From positions 52,413 through 116,412 of the forward strand of contig JALHJB010000007.1 in NCBI GenBank assembly GCA_022839745.1: a stretch of DNA of 64,000 nt, read 5' to 3'. This DNA is from Actinomycetes bacterium (GTDB lineage: Bacteria > Actinomycetota > Coriobacteriia > Anaerosomatales > Anaerosomataceae). The notes under the pieces are model-generated. The model saw only the letters and a list, made by a program, of their open reading frames with translations. It had not been told where the DNA came from and ran no database searches. Below, piece by piece: positions 7,731 through 17,539 of the stretch; the stretch's first letter is position 1, and each line of letters opens with the position of its first letter. Both the position numbers and the translations under genes were made by a program.

Positions 7731-10127
7731 CTACGGTGCGGTCGTCGCGGTCGACTCGAGCGCCGCGAGACCCGCCGTGGCGATCGCGTCACCAGGCGAG
7801 CGCTGCAGCACGTACTCGTACGCCTCACGGGCATCCGCTGCGCGTCCCGCCATCCGGTATGCGTCACCGAGCGTGTTGTAGGCCTGTATGAACTTGGGGT
7901 CCAGGCCGGTGGCCATCTCCAGGTGCTCGATGGCCAGGTCGATCTGACCGAGGGAGAGCGCGGCCGATGCGAGCTGCACCCGGACCGCGGGCCCGAACGG
8001 CTCGACCTCCACACCCAGTTGAGCGATCTCGATCGCCTTGGAGTAGTACGCCGTGTCCAGGTAGGTTCCCGCCTCGTTGTAGAGATTCGCATAGAACACG
8101 TAAGTGTCGTACTCCTCCGGCACGAACTCGATCATATCGTCGTACGCGGCGATCGCGTTGCCCAGAGTCTGCTCGGCGGCCGAGCGTGCCTGGTCGTTCG
8201 GCGTGCCGGAGGCCACCGACTGGGCGTACGCTTGCGCGCTCGCCCGGAAGAGGTCCTGCCACGCCACACCGCGCTCCAGGCGGTACATGTCGTTGTATGG
8301 ATTGAGCTCGATGGCGCGATCGATCAGGTCGACCCGCTCGACGCCCTGCGAGACGAGCCGACCCTTGAGGTATGCGTTGTCGGCCATGACGAAGCGGATG
8401 TTCGCCACGCCTGCGATCAGCACGAGTGCGACCACGACGGCGGACGCGATCAGACCCCACTTCGGCGCCTCGACACGACGCTCGGTGGCGCTCAGGCTGA
8501 GCAGCAGCCCCATCGAGAGCCACAGGAAGATCGTTGACCCGGTGACCGACAGGCCGAACATCAGGTGCACCACGTACCCGACGACAGCGGCCCATACCGC
8601 CGCCAGAAGCATCCGCGACATGCCCGCTCCGCGCGCGAACACCGTACGCGCTGAGCGGATCAGCACCCAGGTGATGAGCCCGTACATCAGGAGCGTGCCG
8701 GGAATGCCGATGCCGCTCGTGAGTTGGAGCGGGTAGTTGTGCACGTTGTCCGCAACAGACAGGTAGCCGGCTGCGGCGACGTACTCGGCGGGCTTGAACA
8801 TCGGGAACAGCAGCCGGAACGTGTCGGCGCCCCACCCAATGATCGGCTTCTCGGCGATGGCGGCACGCGCCGCCTCCCAGATCTGGAACCGCGTGAGCGC
8901 GCTGCCCTGATCGAACTGGAAGATGGAGACCACACGTGTGAGCACGTTGCGCACCGCGTCGGGCCGGAGCGAGCTTGCGATCGCAACCGCGGCCACCGTG
9001 ACGGCCCCGCCGCCGATGAAGACCTGATCGATGCGAGAGAGCCGCGTCCCGGTGCCGGCGCGCAGACGCATGAACGCGAACACGAGCAGCCCGAGCGAGA
9101 CCGTGGCGCCGATCCACGCGCCACGGACATACGAGGTCACGCCCACGAACGCGTTGAACAGCGTGAACACCCAGTAGATGACGCGCCACAGACGGTGGTC
9201 CTCGGAAAGCGCGAGACCGATCGTGACCGCCCACGGGAAGATCAGGTAGCCGCCGAGCAGGTCGGGGTTCCCGAAGGTGGAGAACGCCCGATTCGTCTCG
9301 AACGGAAGATTGCCCCAGCGCACGGGGTCGAGGCTCACGAGGGTGCTGCCCGACTGCACCGCCAGGTCGATGTTCTGCGAGAGCCCCGCAGCGATGAACA
9401 CGCCCGCCACGGCCGCGATGCCCGCACCGATATACGCAGCCATCTGCGCCTGCCGGTCGCCGTGGAGCTTCATGAGCGCGAGAGCGGCCAACGCGATCGG
9501 CAGCCCGGCAGCAAGCAGGACGCTCACGGGCAACAGCACGCGCGCGAGTCCGATGTCGATCGTGCCGATGACCTGCAGCACGCCGTACCCGGACACGATG
9601 AAGCCGCCGATGGCCAGCGAGCGCGCAAGCGAGCGGATGCGCGACGCGCGATCCGCAAGCTGGAACGCCGTGAACATCACCGACGCGTACGTGATGAACG
9701 ACAGCAGCCCCTCGAAGCGGCGATACTTGCCGAACACCGCGGTGGGCACATGCACGGATGTCAGGGTCGTGATGAAGACCCAGACGAGGAACGCCAGCAC
9801 GACCCACCCGACGCGCGTGGTGCGGACCTTGCCGCCGCGCAACAGGATCCCGAGCGCCCAGGAACCGAACGCGATGAGCATCAGCCCACGCTGGAGGAAG
9901 ACCTTCAGGATGTCGAACTGGTCGAACGTCAGCGGCAGCCCGTTCGGGCTGAGCGGGCCCAGGTTGGACATCGCCACCGGTATCAGCACAACGAGCGTAT
10001 GGAGGCACACCCAGGCGATGCGGTCCCACACGTCCATGGCTCCGGTGCCGACCGACGCCGCCCCTACCCTGACTCCGCTGTTCGTCGCCCCGCTGGCCGA
10101 TGGGTGCTGCTTGTGCTTCTTTGCCAC
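7731..10127 (-). CDS. O-antigen ligase / polymerase-like membrane protein with C-terminal TPRs
   Basis: 798 residues. The start is GTG 10127 with AGGAG five bases upstream. About a dozen transmembrane helices fill residues 35-560, with a Wzy_C/O-antigen ligase-type loop (about 280-460: FSTFGNPDLLGGYL, TSYVRGAWIG, IIGWGADTFR, VHNYPLQL). The last 200 residues are TPR repeats, for example PFGPAVRVQLASAALSLGQI and FIQAYNTLGDAYRMAGRAAD. Such ligases polymerise repeat units or transfer lipid-linked glycans to an acceptor on the outer face of the membrane. In a likely Gram-positive-type cell the acceptor is unknown: polymer, peptidoglycan or protein. It lies between the initiating sugar transferase and the cytochrome module. 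Confidence 0.87.
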   Translation of the reverse strand: MAKKHKQHPSASGATNSGVRVGAASVGTGAMDVWDRIAWVCLHTLVVLIPVAMSNLGPLSPNGLPLTFDQFDILKVFLQRGLMLIAFGSWALGILLRGGKVRTTRVGWVVLAFLVWVFITTLTSVHVPTAVFGKYRRFEGLLSFITYASVMFTAFQLADRASRIRSLARSLAIGGFIVSGYGVLQVIGTIDIGLARVLLPVSVLLAAGLPIALAALALMKLHGDRQAQMAAYIGAGIAAVAGVFIAAGLSQNIDLAVQSGSTLVSLDPVRWGNLPFETNRAFSTFGNPDLLGGYLIFPWAVTIGLALSEDHRLWRVIYWVFTLFNAFVGVTSYVRGAWIGATVSLGLLVFAFMRLRAGTGTRLSRIDQVFIGGGAVTVAAVAIASSLRPDAVRNVLTRVVSIFQFDQGSALTRFQIWEAARAAIAEKPIIGWGADTFRLLFPMFKPAEYVAAAGYLSVADNVHNYPLQLTSGIGIPGTLLMYGLITWVLIRSARTVFARGAGMSRMLLAAVWAAVVGYVVHLMFGLSVTGSTIFLWLSMGLLLSLSATERRVEAPKWGLIASAVVVALVLIAGVANIRFVMADNAYLKGRLVSQGVERVDLIDRAIELNPYNDMYRLERGVAWQDLFRASAQAYAQSVASGTPNDQARSAAEQTLGNAIAAYDDMIEFVPEEYDTYVFYANLYNEAGTYLDTAYYSKAIEIAQLGVEVEPFGPAVRVQLASAALSLGQIDLAIEHLEMATGLDPKFIQAYNTLGDAYRMAGRAADAREAYEYVLQRSPGDAIATAGLAALESTATTAP

Positions 10128-10135
10128 GCGTTCTC

Positions 10136-11503
10136 CTATCGTGCTCCGCGTCCGGTGAGCACAACGCGCACCGTCTCGGCCATGATCCGTACGTCCATGA
10201 GCACCGTCTGATGATACAGGTAGATGAGGTCGAACTTCAGCTTACGGTCGGGCGTTGTCGCATACCCTCCGCTGACCTGCGCAAGGCCGGTCACACCCGG
10301 CTTGATCCTGAACCGCTCGCGATACCCCGGGATCTCGCGCAGGTGCTGTTCTACGAAGAACGGCCGCTCGGGGCGTGGACCCACGAAGCTCATCTGGCCG
10401 AGCAGGATATTGAAGATCTGTGGCAACTCATCGATGCGATACGTGCGCAAGAAGCGGCCGAAGGGTGTGATGCGCGGGTCGTCCTCTTCGGCAAGCACGG
10501 GACCAGAGTGCGCCTCGGCATCACGAACCATCGTGCGGAACTTGTAGACACGGAAGGGATGCATGTCCTTCCCCACTCGCTCCTGCGAGTACAGGATCGG
10601 CCAGCCCATCGTGATGAGGCTGCCGAGCGCGGCAAGCAGCAGCACCGGGCTCAGCACCACGATGACCGCGAGCGAGAGGACGATGTCGGCCAACCGCTTG
10701 GCGCTTGCATACCACGCCGGAGCGGACTGCCGGGTGAGCTCCATGAGCGGGATGTCGGCGATGGTGCTGTCGAGCCTGCCGATGAGGATCTCGTAAAGGT
10801 CCGGGATCACCTCCACGCGCACGTCGGTCTCGTTGCCGATGGCCATCTCCTCGATGAGCTCGCGAAGCGAGACGGGGCTGGCAACGATCACGCGGGTGAC
10901 GCCCTGCGACTCCACGATGCCCGCGACGTCGGCAACCGTGCCGAGAACCGGCACTGCGCACGCACGGGTCGCCTCACGCTCCGTGGCGTCATGCGCGATC
11001 ATGCCTACGACGTGATAGCCCCAGCTGTGACGCTGCTCGATCTCGCGGGCGAGGTCGCAGGCGAGCTCCGTGGTGCCCACCACGAGCACGCGCTGCTCGG
11101 GCCAGCGGATGGACGTGAGCCTGAGGATCGCAACACGCCATCCTACGAGCAGCACGAAGGACAGCGCCCAACCGATCACGATCGCCAGACGCGAGAAGCT
11201 GAAGAAGCGAGGACCGGCGAAGAACGCGACGGCTGCCAACAGCACCGTGCCGAGCGTGACCGCCAGGAACGTGGTGCGCACGACCTCCCACGCGCCCTCG
11301 ATGCGCTCGGGCTCGTAGAGACCGTAGATGTAACCAGCGGCGAGGTAGATCACCGTGATGAGCGGCCACAGCCCCACGTACGCGCCGAAGTTGAACTCGG
11401 GCAGCTCGCCACCGAAACGCAGGAAGAACGCGGCGATGATGCTCGCGTTCACGAGCATCGCGTCGAGCACCACCGAGAGTACGATAAAGCCGCGCCGTGA
11501 CAC
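10136..11503 (-). CDS. Polyprenyl glycosylphosphotransferase (WbaP/WcaJ type), initiator of glycan synthesis
   Basis: 455 residues. Four to five N-terminal helices and a CoA_binding_3-like Rossmann segment (about 130-240, RVLVVGTTELACDLARE) precede a C-terminal Bac_transf catalytic domain (about 265-455) with a re-entrant helix and the hallmark motifs VYKFRTMVRDAE, RIDELPQIFNILLGQMSFVG, RPE and KPGVTGLAQVSG. It transfers a hexose-1-phosphate from a nucleotide sugar to undecaprenyl phosphate on the cytoplasmic face, the first step of repeat-unit assembly. The GTG start directly abuts the TAG of the upstream GT4 gene, so translation is probably coupled. The sugar cannot be assigned from sequence. 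Confidence 0.95.
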   Translation of the reverse strand: MSRRGFIVLSVVLDAMLVNASIIAAFFLRFGGELPEFNFGAYVGLWPLITVIYLAAGYIYGLYEPERIEGAWEVVRTTFLAVTLGTVLLAAVAFFAGPRFFSFSRLAIVIGWALSFVLLVGWRVAILRLTSIRWPEQRVLVVGTTELACDLAREIEQRHSWGYHVVGMIAHDATEREATRACAVPVLGTVADVAGIVESQGVTRVIVASPVSLRELIEEMAIGNETDVRVEVIPDLYEILIGRLDSTIADIPLMELTRQSAPAWYASAKRLADIVLSLAVIVVLSPVLLLAALGSLITMGWPILYSQERVGKDMHPFRVYKFRTMVRDAEAHSGPVLAEEDDPRITPFGRFLRTYRIDELPQIFNILLGQMSFVGPRPERPFFVEQHLREIPGYRERFRIKPGVTGLAQVSGGYATTPDRKLKFDLIYLYHQTVLMDVRIMAETVRVVLTGRGAR

Positions 11504-12682
11504 CTACGCACCACCCTTTCGGGCCTCATCGTAGGCCGCCTCGGTGTCGGACACCATCCGGTCGATCGTGAAGTCGCGTGCGGCACGCTCGGCCGCCTGC
11601 GCGCCGAGGCGGGCGCGAAGCGCGTCGTCGGTCACGAGCGTGTGCAACGCGCGGGCCAGCTCGATCACATCGCCGGGCGGGACCGTGAGTCCGGTGACGC
11701 CGTGGGCGTTCACGAACGGCACGCCCGTGGTGAGCCGCGTCGAGATCACCGGCGTGCCCGCGGCGTGCGCCTCGAGCTGCACCAGACCGAACGCCTCGGA
11801 GCGGGCCACGCTCGGCAGGCAGAACACGTCGGCCGCGTGATACCAGGCGGCGAGGTCGTCATCTTCGGCATGCTCCACGAACGTCACACGGTCCGTGATG
11901 CCGAGGCTCTCGATGAGCGCGTCGAGCTCGGGGCGGAGCGGTCCGCGGCCGATCATGACGAGGTCTGCGTCGACCTCGGCCATCGCGCGCACGAGCACAT
12001 CGGCGCCCTTGTAGTAGATGAGCCGGCCCACGAACAGCACGACCGGACGCTGCCCCCGCGACGGCGTGTGGCGCTCGCGCAGCTCGCAGGCACGGGCGGT
12101 GCGCTCCGGCGTGGCGGCGAACCGCTCGACGTGTATACCGAAGGGCACGATGCGACACTTGTCGGCCACTCGCGAGAGGTGCTCGCTGTGCTCGAGCATG
12201 TCGGGGGACGACGCGATGATGAGGTCGATACGGTCGAGCACGCGGCGCAGGACGGGGGCGTAGGCGGCGCCAAGGAAGCGCTGGCGCACGATGTCGCTGT
12301 GATAGGTGAGCACGGAGGGGACGAGACGGCACCGGTTCGCGCGCGAACCGCCACTGCCACACGCCGCAAGCCACGAAGCCTCGCCCCACGGGTACGGGAA
12401 GTGCAGGTGGAACACGTCGGGGCCGCCGAGCCGAACGGCATCGTCGGCTATGGCGCGCCGCATGTCGAAGGCGACCGGCGTGGAGGCGTAAGCGAAGGCC
12501 CGTGGCAGACGCGTCACCCGCACGCCGTCGAGCGCGTCGGCCACCAGCTCGCGGCCCTCGTTGGCCACGATCGCATGCACATCGTGGCCGCGCGCCGACA
12601 AGGCGGTTGCGAGATCGCGCATGTGGTACTCGATCCCGCCGAGATGCGGCGGGTAATACTTGTTGAGCATCGTGATACGCAT
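11504..12682 (-). CDS. GT4-family glycosyltransferase
   Basis: 392 residues from ATG 12682, which has GGAG five bases upstream; a longer upstream frame overlaps the phosphohexomutase gene and is non-homologous. The N-terminal GT-B domain begins MLNKYYPPHLGGIEYH with the glycine loop. The C-terminal nucleotide-binding domain (about 215-390) has VVLFVGRLIYYKGADVLV and the EX7E-type motif SEAFGLVQLEAHAAGTP. It adds one sugar from a nucleotide donor, probably to a lipid-linked intermediate at the membrane. Donor and acceptor are not predictable. It lies between the phosphohexomutase and the initiating transferase. Confidence 0.93.
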   Translation of the reverse strand: MRITMLNKYYPPHLGGIEYHMRDLATALSARGHDVHAIVANEGRELVADALDGVRVTRLPRAFAYASTPVAFDMRRAIADDAVRLGGPDVFHLHFPYPWGEASWLAACGSGGSRANRCRLVPSVLTYHSDIVRQRFLGAAYAPVLRRVLDRIDLIIASSPDMLEHSEHLSRVADKCRIVPFGIHVERFAATPERTARACELRERHTPSRGQRPVVLFVGRLIYYKGADVLVRAMAEVDADLVMIGRGPLRPELDALIESLGITDRVTFVEHAEDDDLAAWYHAADVFCLPSVARSEAFGLVQLEAHAAGTPVISTRLTTGVPFVNAHGVTGLTVPPGDVIELARALHTLVTDDALRARLGAQAAERAARDFTIDRMVSDTEAAYDEARKGGA

Positions 12683-12704
12683 GCGCGCTCCGTCCCCGGT
12701 GGGG

Positions 12705-14108
12705 CTATACGCCGTCGACGAGCATACGGCCAGCGGCCAGCAGCGCGTCGACTCTCGCAAAGTCAGCGGCCTCGGCGTACACGCGCACGAGCGGCTCGGT
12801 GCCCGAGGTGCGCAGCAGAAGCCAGGCGTCATCGGGCAGGAGGAACTTGATGCCGTCGGCACGGATGATCTCGCGCACCTCCAGGCCGGCAAGCACCGGC
12901 GGCGCAAGCGTGGGCATCGCCGCGCGGAAGCGGTCCATCACCGCCGGTTCGAGCTTGAGGTCCGTGCGGCCGTACTCCATCGTACCGACCGTCTCAAGCA
13001 GGTCGGCCACGAGATCGCCAAGACCCATGCCGCGCTGCCCCATCATCTCGGCCAGCAGCAACGCCATCAGGAGACCGTCGCGTTCGCGCACGTGTGTGGG
13101 GACGCCGATGCCGCCGCTCTCCTCGCCACCGATGAGCACGTCACCTTTGAGCATCTCCTCGTAGATCCACTTGAAGCCGACGGGCGTGGTGGTGACCTTG
13201 CTGCCGAGATGGGCCGCCAGCCGGTCCACAAGCACGCTGGTGGAGAGGGTCTTCACGATGCGGCCGCTCATGCCGCGGTCCTCCACGAGGTGGCGTGCCA
13301 CAAGCGCGATGATGCGGTGTGGGTTCACGAACACGCCGTTGCTGTCCGCCGCACCGATGCGGTCGGCGTCGCCATCGGTGATGAACGCGGCGTCAAGGCC
13401 GTGCTCGCGCACGTACTCCTGCACCTCGGCGATATGCGGCGGGATCGGCTCGGGGTGCAGCCCGCCAAAGCCGGGGTTCCGCTCGCCATGCAGCTCGGCG
13501 ACTTCCACGCCGAAGGAGCGGAGCGTTTCGGCGAGGTAGGTCTGGCCTGCGCCGTACAGCGGGTCGACCGCCACACGGAGACCCGCCTTTGCGATGAGGC
13601 CGGGATCGACCATCGCGCGCAGCGCCTCGAGGTACGGGCCGACCAGGTCGGCGGTCTCCACGCGCGCGGCGGCGGCGTCGTCGTGCACGGGCGCTTCGGC
13701 CGCAAGCTCGGCCTCCACACGGTCGGTGAAGCTCTTGGGGCTCGCGCCGCCGTCGGCCATGCGAAGCTTGAAGCCGAGGTACGGCGCGGGATTGTGGCTC
13801 GCCGTGAGCATCACGCCGGCGATCGCCTCGGCATCGTGCGCGACCGCCCAGCACAGCGCTGGCGTGGGCAGATAGCGGTCCGACAGTCGCACGCGCAGGC
13901 CGCGCGCGGCGAGCACGTCTGCCGCGGCACGGGCGAAGCTGTCCGCCTCGAAGCGCGTGTCGTACCCCACGAGCACGAGGCCGCCCGGGTTCTCAGCCGC
14001 GATCACGCGTGCGGCCGCATCGGCCACGCGGCGCAGGTTCTGGTACGTGAAGTCGGCGCCGATCACGGCACGCCAACCGTCGGTGCCGAAGCGGATATCC
14101 GTGGTCAT
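12705..14108 (-). CDS. Phosphomannomutase / phosphoglucomutase
   Basis: 467 residues. ATG 14108 has an excellent GAGGAGGA site. The four domains of the alpha-D-phosphohexomutase family are recognisable by the catalytic serine loop TASHNP (about residue 102), the metal loop DGDADR (about 243), the sugar-binding loop GGEESGG (about 327) and the phosphate loop RTSGTEP (about 430). It interconverts hexose-6-phosphate and hexose-1-phosphate. In this locus mannose-1-phosphate for ManC and glucose-1-phosphate for RfbF and GalU are the obvious needs. Substrate preference cannot be decided from sequence. A CATAAT box lies upstream in the 104-base gap. Confidence 0.94.
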   Translation of the reverse strand: MTTDIRFGTDGWRAVIGADFTYQNLRRVADAAARVIAAENPGGLVLVGYDTRFEADSFARAAADVLAARGLRVRLSDRYLPTPALCWAVAHDAEAIAGVMLTASHNPAPYLGFKLRMADGGASPKSFTDRVEAELAAEAPVHDDAAAARVETADLVGPYLEALRAMVDPGLIAKAGLRVAVDPLYGAGQTYLAETLRSFGVEVAELHGERNPGFGGLHPEPIPPHIAEVQEYVREHGLDAAFITDGDADRIGAADSNGVFVNPHRIIALVARHLVEDRGMSGRIVKTLSTSVLVDRLAAHLGSKVTTTPVGFKWIYEEMLKGDVLIGGEESGGIGVPTHVRERDGLLMALLLAEMMGQRGMGLGDLVADLLETVGTMEYGRTDLKLEPAVMDRFRAAMPTLAPPVLAGLEVREIIRADGIKFLLPDDAWLLLRTSGTEPLVRVYAEAADFARVDALLAAGRMLVDGV

Positions 14109-14212
14109 GCGTCCTCCTCGCGTCGGGGATTATGACGCCATGTGATCCCTGCGCCACTACCTGTATTGTGCCACACCAGACAGCACTCCAGCCGCCGGGG
14201 CCGAACGCGTGC

Positions 14213-15295
14213 TCAGTAGCGTGACGTGAGTACCTGCTGATAGACGGCAGTGGTCAACTCGGCTGTACGCGTCCAGGTGAAGCCCATAGCGCGTACGCGA
14301 CCACGCTCCGCGAGGTCGCCGGCGAAGGCGGGATCGGTGACCAGGCGCGTGATGGCATTGGCGAGTGCGCCCACGTCCAACGGAGGCACGAGGAGCGCGG
14401 CGTTCCCCACGACTTCCGGAAGCGACGCGGCATCCGAGCAGATGACCGGCGCGCCGAACATCATCGCCTCAAGCGGCGGCAGACCGAAGCCCTCGTGGCT
14501 CGAGGGAAAGACGAACGCGGTGGCGCGTGCGTACAACGCGCGCAGCGTCTCATCGTCGGTTCGGCCGAGCCAGATGATTCTCGCGGGACGCGGCAGGTCT
14601 CCGATCGCAGCATTCACGAAGCCCTCGGGTTCGTCGCCGGTAAGCACAAGCGCGACATCGGCAGGAAGCGAGGGCTCGGCGGACGCCCAGGCCCGCAGCA
14701 GCACGTCGAGGCGCTTGTGCGGGCGCGTGTTGCCGAAGCCGAACACGTAGCGGCCGAGACCGGCGACCACCGGCGGCAGGGCGCCGATCTCCCCCGCCGC
14801 GAAGTCGTCGGCGGCAGCCGGCGTGACGCTGATGCGGCCGCCGGCCGGTGCGTAGAACTCGCGCGTCGCGCGGGCGCTGTGTTCTGACAGCGTGATGATG
14901 CGATCGGCACCGCGTATGGCTCGGCGGATCATCAGGCGGTATGCGAGCCGGCGTGCGGACGACGGCATCACGCCCGCAACGGAGAGCGGGATGAAGTCGT
15001 GTACGGTCACCACAAGCGGATGTGGCATGGGAAACGGCGTCGGGAAGTGCGCGCAGTGCACGATGTCTGCCTGCACTTCGCGAAGCGCGCGGGCGAAGGT
15101 GCGGGCGCCCCCGGGCGAGAAGGGATGTCCGGCGCTCTCGTACGACTCGCCACCCGGGGTCGTTGGCTCCTCGCCGGGAGCCACCAACTCCACGAGCTCG
15201 ATGTCCTCGCGTCCACCGAGCGCGCCAGCGAGACCGCGCGTGTAGCGCCCCACGCCCGTCCATGAGGCCATGCGGCAGTCGAGCAGTACGCGCAT
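14213..15295 (-). CDS. GT4-family glycosyltransferase
   Basis: 360 residues. The N-terminal half starts [21 protein letters not shown], the GIGRYT-type acceptor loop of mannosyl/rhamnosyl GT4 enzymes. The C-terminal half has YVFGFGNTRPHKRLDVLL and the donor motif SSHEGFGLPPLEAMMFGAPV with SLPEVVGNAALLVPP. The enzyme is a cytoplasmic peripheral GT-B transferase. ATG 15295 shares its A with the TGA of the next upstream glycosyltransferase, so the two are translationally coupled and may add successive residues. They are clearly related, with the same C-terminal signature, and probably arose by duplication. Confidence 0.93.
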   Translation of the reverse strand: MRVLLDCRMASWTGVGRYTRGLAGALGGREDIELVELVAPGEEPTTPGGESYESAGHPFSPGGARTFARALREVQADIVHCAHFPTPFPMPHPLVVTVHDFIPLSVAGVMPSSARRLAYRLMIRRAIRGADRIITLSEHSARATREFYAPAGGRISVTPAAADDFAAGEIGALPPVVAGLGRYVFGFGNTRPHKRLDVLLRAWASAEPSLPADVALVLTGDEPEGFVNAAIGDLPRPARIIWLGRTDDETLRALYARATAFVFPSSHEGFGLPPLEAMMFGAPVICSDAASLPEVVGNAALLVPPLDVGALANAITRLVTDPAFAGDLAERGRVRAMGFTWTRTAELTTAVYQQVLTSRY

Positions 15296-16446
15296 CAGCG
15301 TCGCCTCCCAAGGCTGGAATCGAACACCGCAAGCATACCCTCGGCAGTGCGCCGCCAGGTGAACTCCCCGGCCCGCACAGCACCCCGCTCGGCGAGGCTG
15401 GCCGCGGCGGTGGGGTCGCCCACCATGCGCGCGATCGCGAGCGCCAGCTCCTGAGGGCTCTCGGGATCGACCAGGATCGCGGCATCACCGGCCACCTCGG
15501 GCAGTGAGGAGCGATTCGACGTGATCACGGGGACGCCGCACGCCATTGCTTCGAGCACCGGCATGCCGAAGCCTTCGTACACGCTGGGGTAGACGAAGGC
15601 GAGCGCCCCCGAGTACAGCGCGACGAGGTCCCCGAATCCCACATCGTCAAGCACGCGCACGTGCCCGGCGATGCCGAGCGCGGTCGCGACCGTCAGCGGA
15701 TCGGAGCCTGAGGCGGTTGCCCGGCGACGCCCGACACCGACCACGTCGAGGCCGGCGCGCACGCTGGCAGGTAGCCCCGCGAACGCCGTCAGCACGGTGT
15801 CGAAGTTCTTGCGTGGGTTGAACACGTCGAGCGAAAGCAGGTAGGGGCGCACGAGACCCAGACGCCCGCGGACGTCGTCGATGCGCTCCGCGGGAGCGGC
15901 CTTGAAGGCCGAGGCGTCAACGCCAAGCGGCACCACCGTCAGCCGTTCTGGCGCGACGTGGTAGTGCGCGAACGCGTCGTCCGCCGTCGCCTGCGACGTG
16001 GTCACGATGTGATCGGCGTCTCGCAGGATGCGGCCGATGAGGTGCGCGTTGAGCGTGCGATTCACCAACGGCTGCTGCTCCGGATAGTGTAGGTGCCAGA
16101 AGTCCTGGATGGTCGCCACCTTCGCGACGCTCCGCGCGCGCAGCGGCAGCAGGTGGCGTGGACTCCACACCAAGTCGACGCGGTCCTCGGCGAGCAACCG
16201 ATTCGCCCCGGTCTGCATCCATAGGATGTTGCTCCGCGCGGTGATCCCCCTGCCGAGCCGAAGCGGCCAGTCGACATCCAGCGGCCGATCCGTGAACGGG
16301 ACGAGCGGTGGCTGGGCCGCGTACATGATGAAGCGGTGTGGCGTATCGAGCGCGGCCAGCGCGAGCATCGTCTGATACTGCGACGTGCCAATACCGCCCG
16401 ATGCGGGCGTGGAGAGCGCGGTGACGTCGATGCCGATGGTTGCCAT
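15295..16446 (-). CDS. GT4-family glycosyltransferase
   Basis: 383 residues. The N-terminus [20 protein letters not shown] carries the GGIGTSQY loop. The C-terminal GT-B domain has [20 protein letters not shown] and the donor-binding motif [20 protein letters not shown] followed by [15 protein letters not shown]. It is closely related to the downstream enzyme at 14213-15295, including the shared ending [11 protein letters not shown] / FTWTRTAELTT. It is expected to act on lipid-linked oligosaccharide in the cytoplasm. The donor is unknown, with mannose or a deoxyhexose plausible. It lies 9 bases from the acyltransferase gene. Confidence 0.93.
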   Translation of the reverse strand: MATIGIDVTALSTPASGGIGTSQYQTMLALAALDTPHRFIMYAAQPPLVPFTDRPLDVDWPLRLGRGITARSNILWMQTGANRLLAEDRVDLVWSPRHLLPLRARSVAKVATIQDFWHLHYPEQQPLVNRTLNAHLIGRILRDADHIVTTSQATADDAFAHYHVAPERLTVVPLGVDASAFKAAPAERIDDVRGRLGLVRPYLLSLDVFNPRKNFDTVLTAFAGLPASVRAGLDVVGVGRRRATASGSDPLTVATALGIAGHVRVLDDVGFGDLVALYSGALAFVYPSVYEGFGMPVLEAMACGVPVITSNRSSLPEVAGDAAILVDPESPQELALAIARMVGDPTAAASLAERGAVRAGEFTWRRTAEGMLAVFDSSLGRRR

Positions 16447-16455
16447 GCAGCGATT

Positions 16456-17535
16456 CTACTCGACAGCCGGTTGACGTGACCGGCTCCGTGCCTGGCCGAG
16501 GAAGACGAGGCGTGTGAACCGAGTCTGTTCGAGTGTGAGCGTCGCCGCGAGAGACGCCGCGAGCGTGAACACCGCAAGCACCAGGGCGTTCCTGCTGATG
16601 TGCGCTGAGGCGAACGCGAGAATGATCGGCTGGGTGACATAGATGCCGAGTGTGCGTCTGCCGACCCACGCCTGCCAGGAGAGGAAGCTGCCCCGCACGT
16701 GATCGTAGAGGTGAAAGACCGCAGTCACCGCGGCGGCCGCGCACAGGTAGCGCGCGGCATAGAGCGCAACCACGCCACCGATCAGGCCGTGCGCATGCAG
16801 CCACTCACGAAGCGCTGGATACCACCAGTTCACTTCGGGAACGAGCACTGGCCAGATGACCGGCAGGAGCGCGGCCCACACGAGCACCCCACCGATAAGG
16901 AGCGTGCGACGGCGCTCGGCGATGCGCTCCGCGTGTTTCGCGAACAGATACCCCATCACGAAGAACGGATAGAGCCATGCAATGTCGAATACGCCGAAGA
17001 TGTCACCCTGCGGAATCGGCACCACTATGAGCGAGGCCACGATGACCGCACTCACGAGTAGCGCCCGATCACGACCACGGGCAGCCCGGATGATTGCGAA
17101 GATCACGAAGCAGCCGAACAGTGCGTATAGGAACCACGGCGCGCCCGGCGTCTGCGGGTACAGCAGCGCATGGCCTACGAAATCGAGAAGCCCTGCCCAG
17201 GTGCGAGAAGCACCGATCAGATAGGTGACAGTGGTCCACACCACGAACGGCAACATGAGTCCAAGCGCGCGCTTCCCCACGAGTCTTAGCGGCGAACGTT
17301 CTCGCCCGAAGAGCACGTACGCCGACAGGAATGCGAATAGCGGCATGTGGAAGCTGTAGACGACGTTCAGCCAGATGGAGTCGAGCGCCGCACGTTCGAT
17401 CCACTGAGTGCCGATCATCACGCGCGTGGGCGAAGGTTCACTGAAGAGACTGTTGTAAACGATGGCATGGCCGATCACGACCAGCACGATGGCGAGACAC
17501 TTGAGCGCATCGATCTTCTGATCGCGGCCTCTCAC
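16456..17535 (-). CDS. Acyltransferase 3 family integral membrane protein
   Basis: About 359 residues with roughly ten transmembrane helices. The N-terminal signature QKIDALKCLAIVLVVIGHAI carries the family's conserved histidine, and SFHMPLFAFLSAYVLFGR follows. This family O-acylates (often O-acetylates) sugars of exopolysaccharides, O-antigens or peptidoglycan across the membrane. The start is probably GTG 17535, four bases after the stop of the GT2 gene; a TTG at 17550 would overlap that gene. Genes on both sides are glycosyltransferases, so the substrate is likely the glycan made here. The acyl donor and the modified sugar are unknown. Confidence 0.9.
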   Translation of the reverse strand: MRGRDQKIDALKCLAIVLVVIGHAIVYNSLFSEPSPTRVMIGTQWIERAALDSIWLNVVYSFHMPLFAFLSAYVLFGRERSPLRLVGKRALGLMLPFVVWTTVTYLIGASRTWAGLLDFVGHALLYPQTPGAPWFLYALFGCFVIFAIIRAARGRDRALLVSAVIVASLIVVPIPQGDIFGVFDIAWLYPFFVMGYLFAKHAERIAERRRTLLIGGVLVWAALLPVIWPVLVPEVNWWYPALREWLHAHGLIGGVVALYAARYLCAAAAVTAVFHLYDHVRGSFLSWQAWVGRRTLGIYVTQPIILAFASAHISRNALVLAVFTLAASLAATLTLEQTRFTRLVFLGQARSRSRQPAVE

Positions 17536-17539
17536 GTCG

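Noticed and set aside
8724..11500. Long plus-strand frames over the O-antigen-ligase-like and glycosylphosphotransferase genes
   Set aside because: Composition is Arg/His/Asp-rich and low in hydrophobics, typical of antisense frames, while the minus strand has membrane proteins with hallmark motifs.
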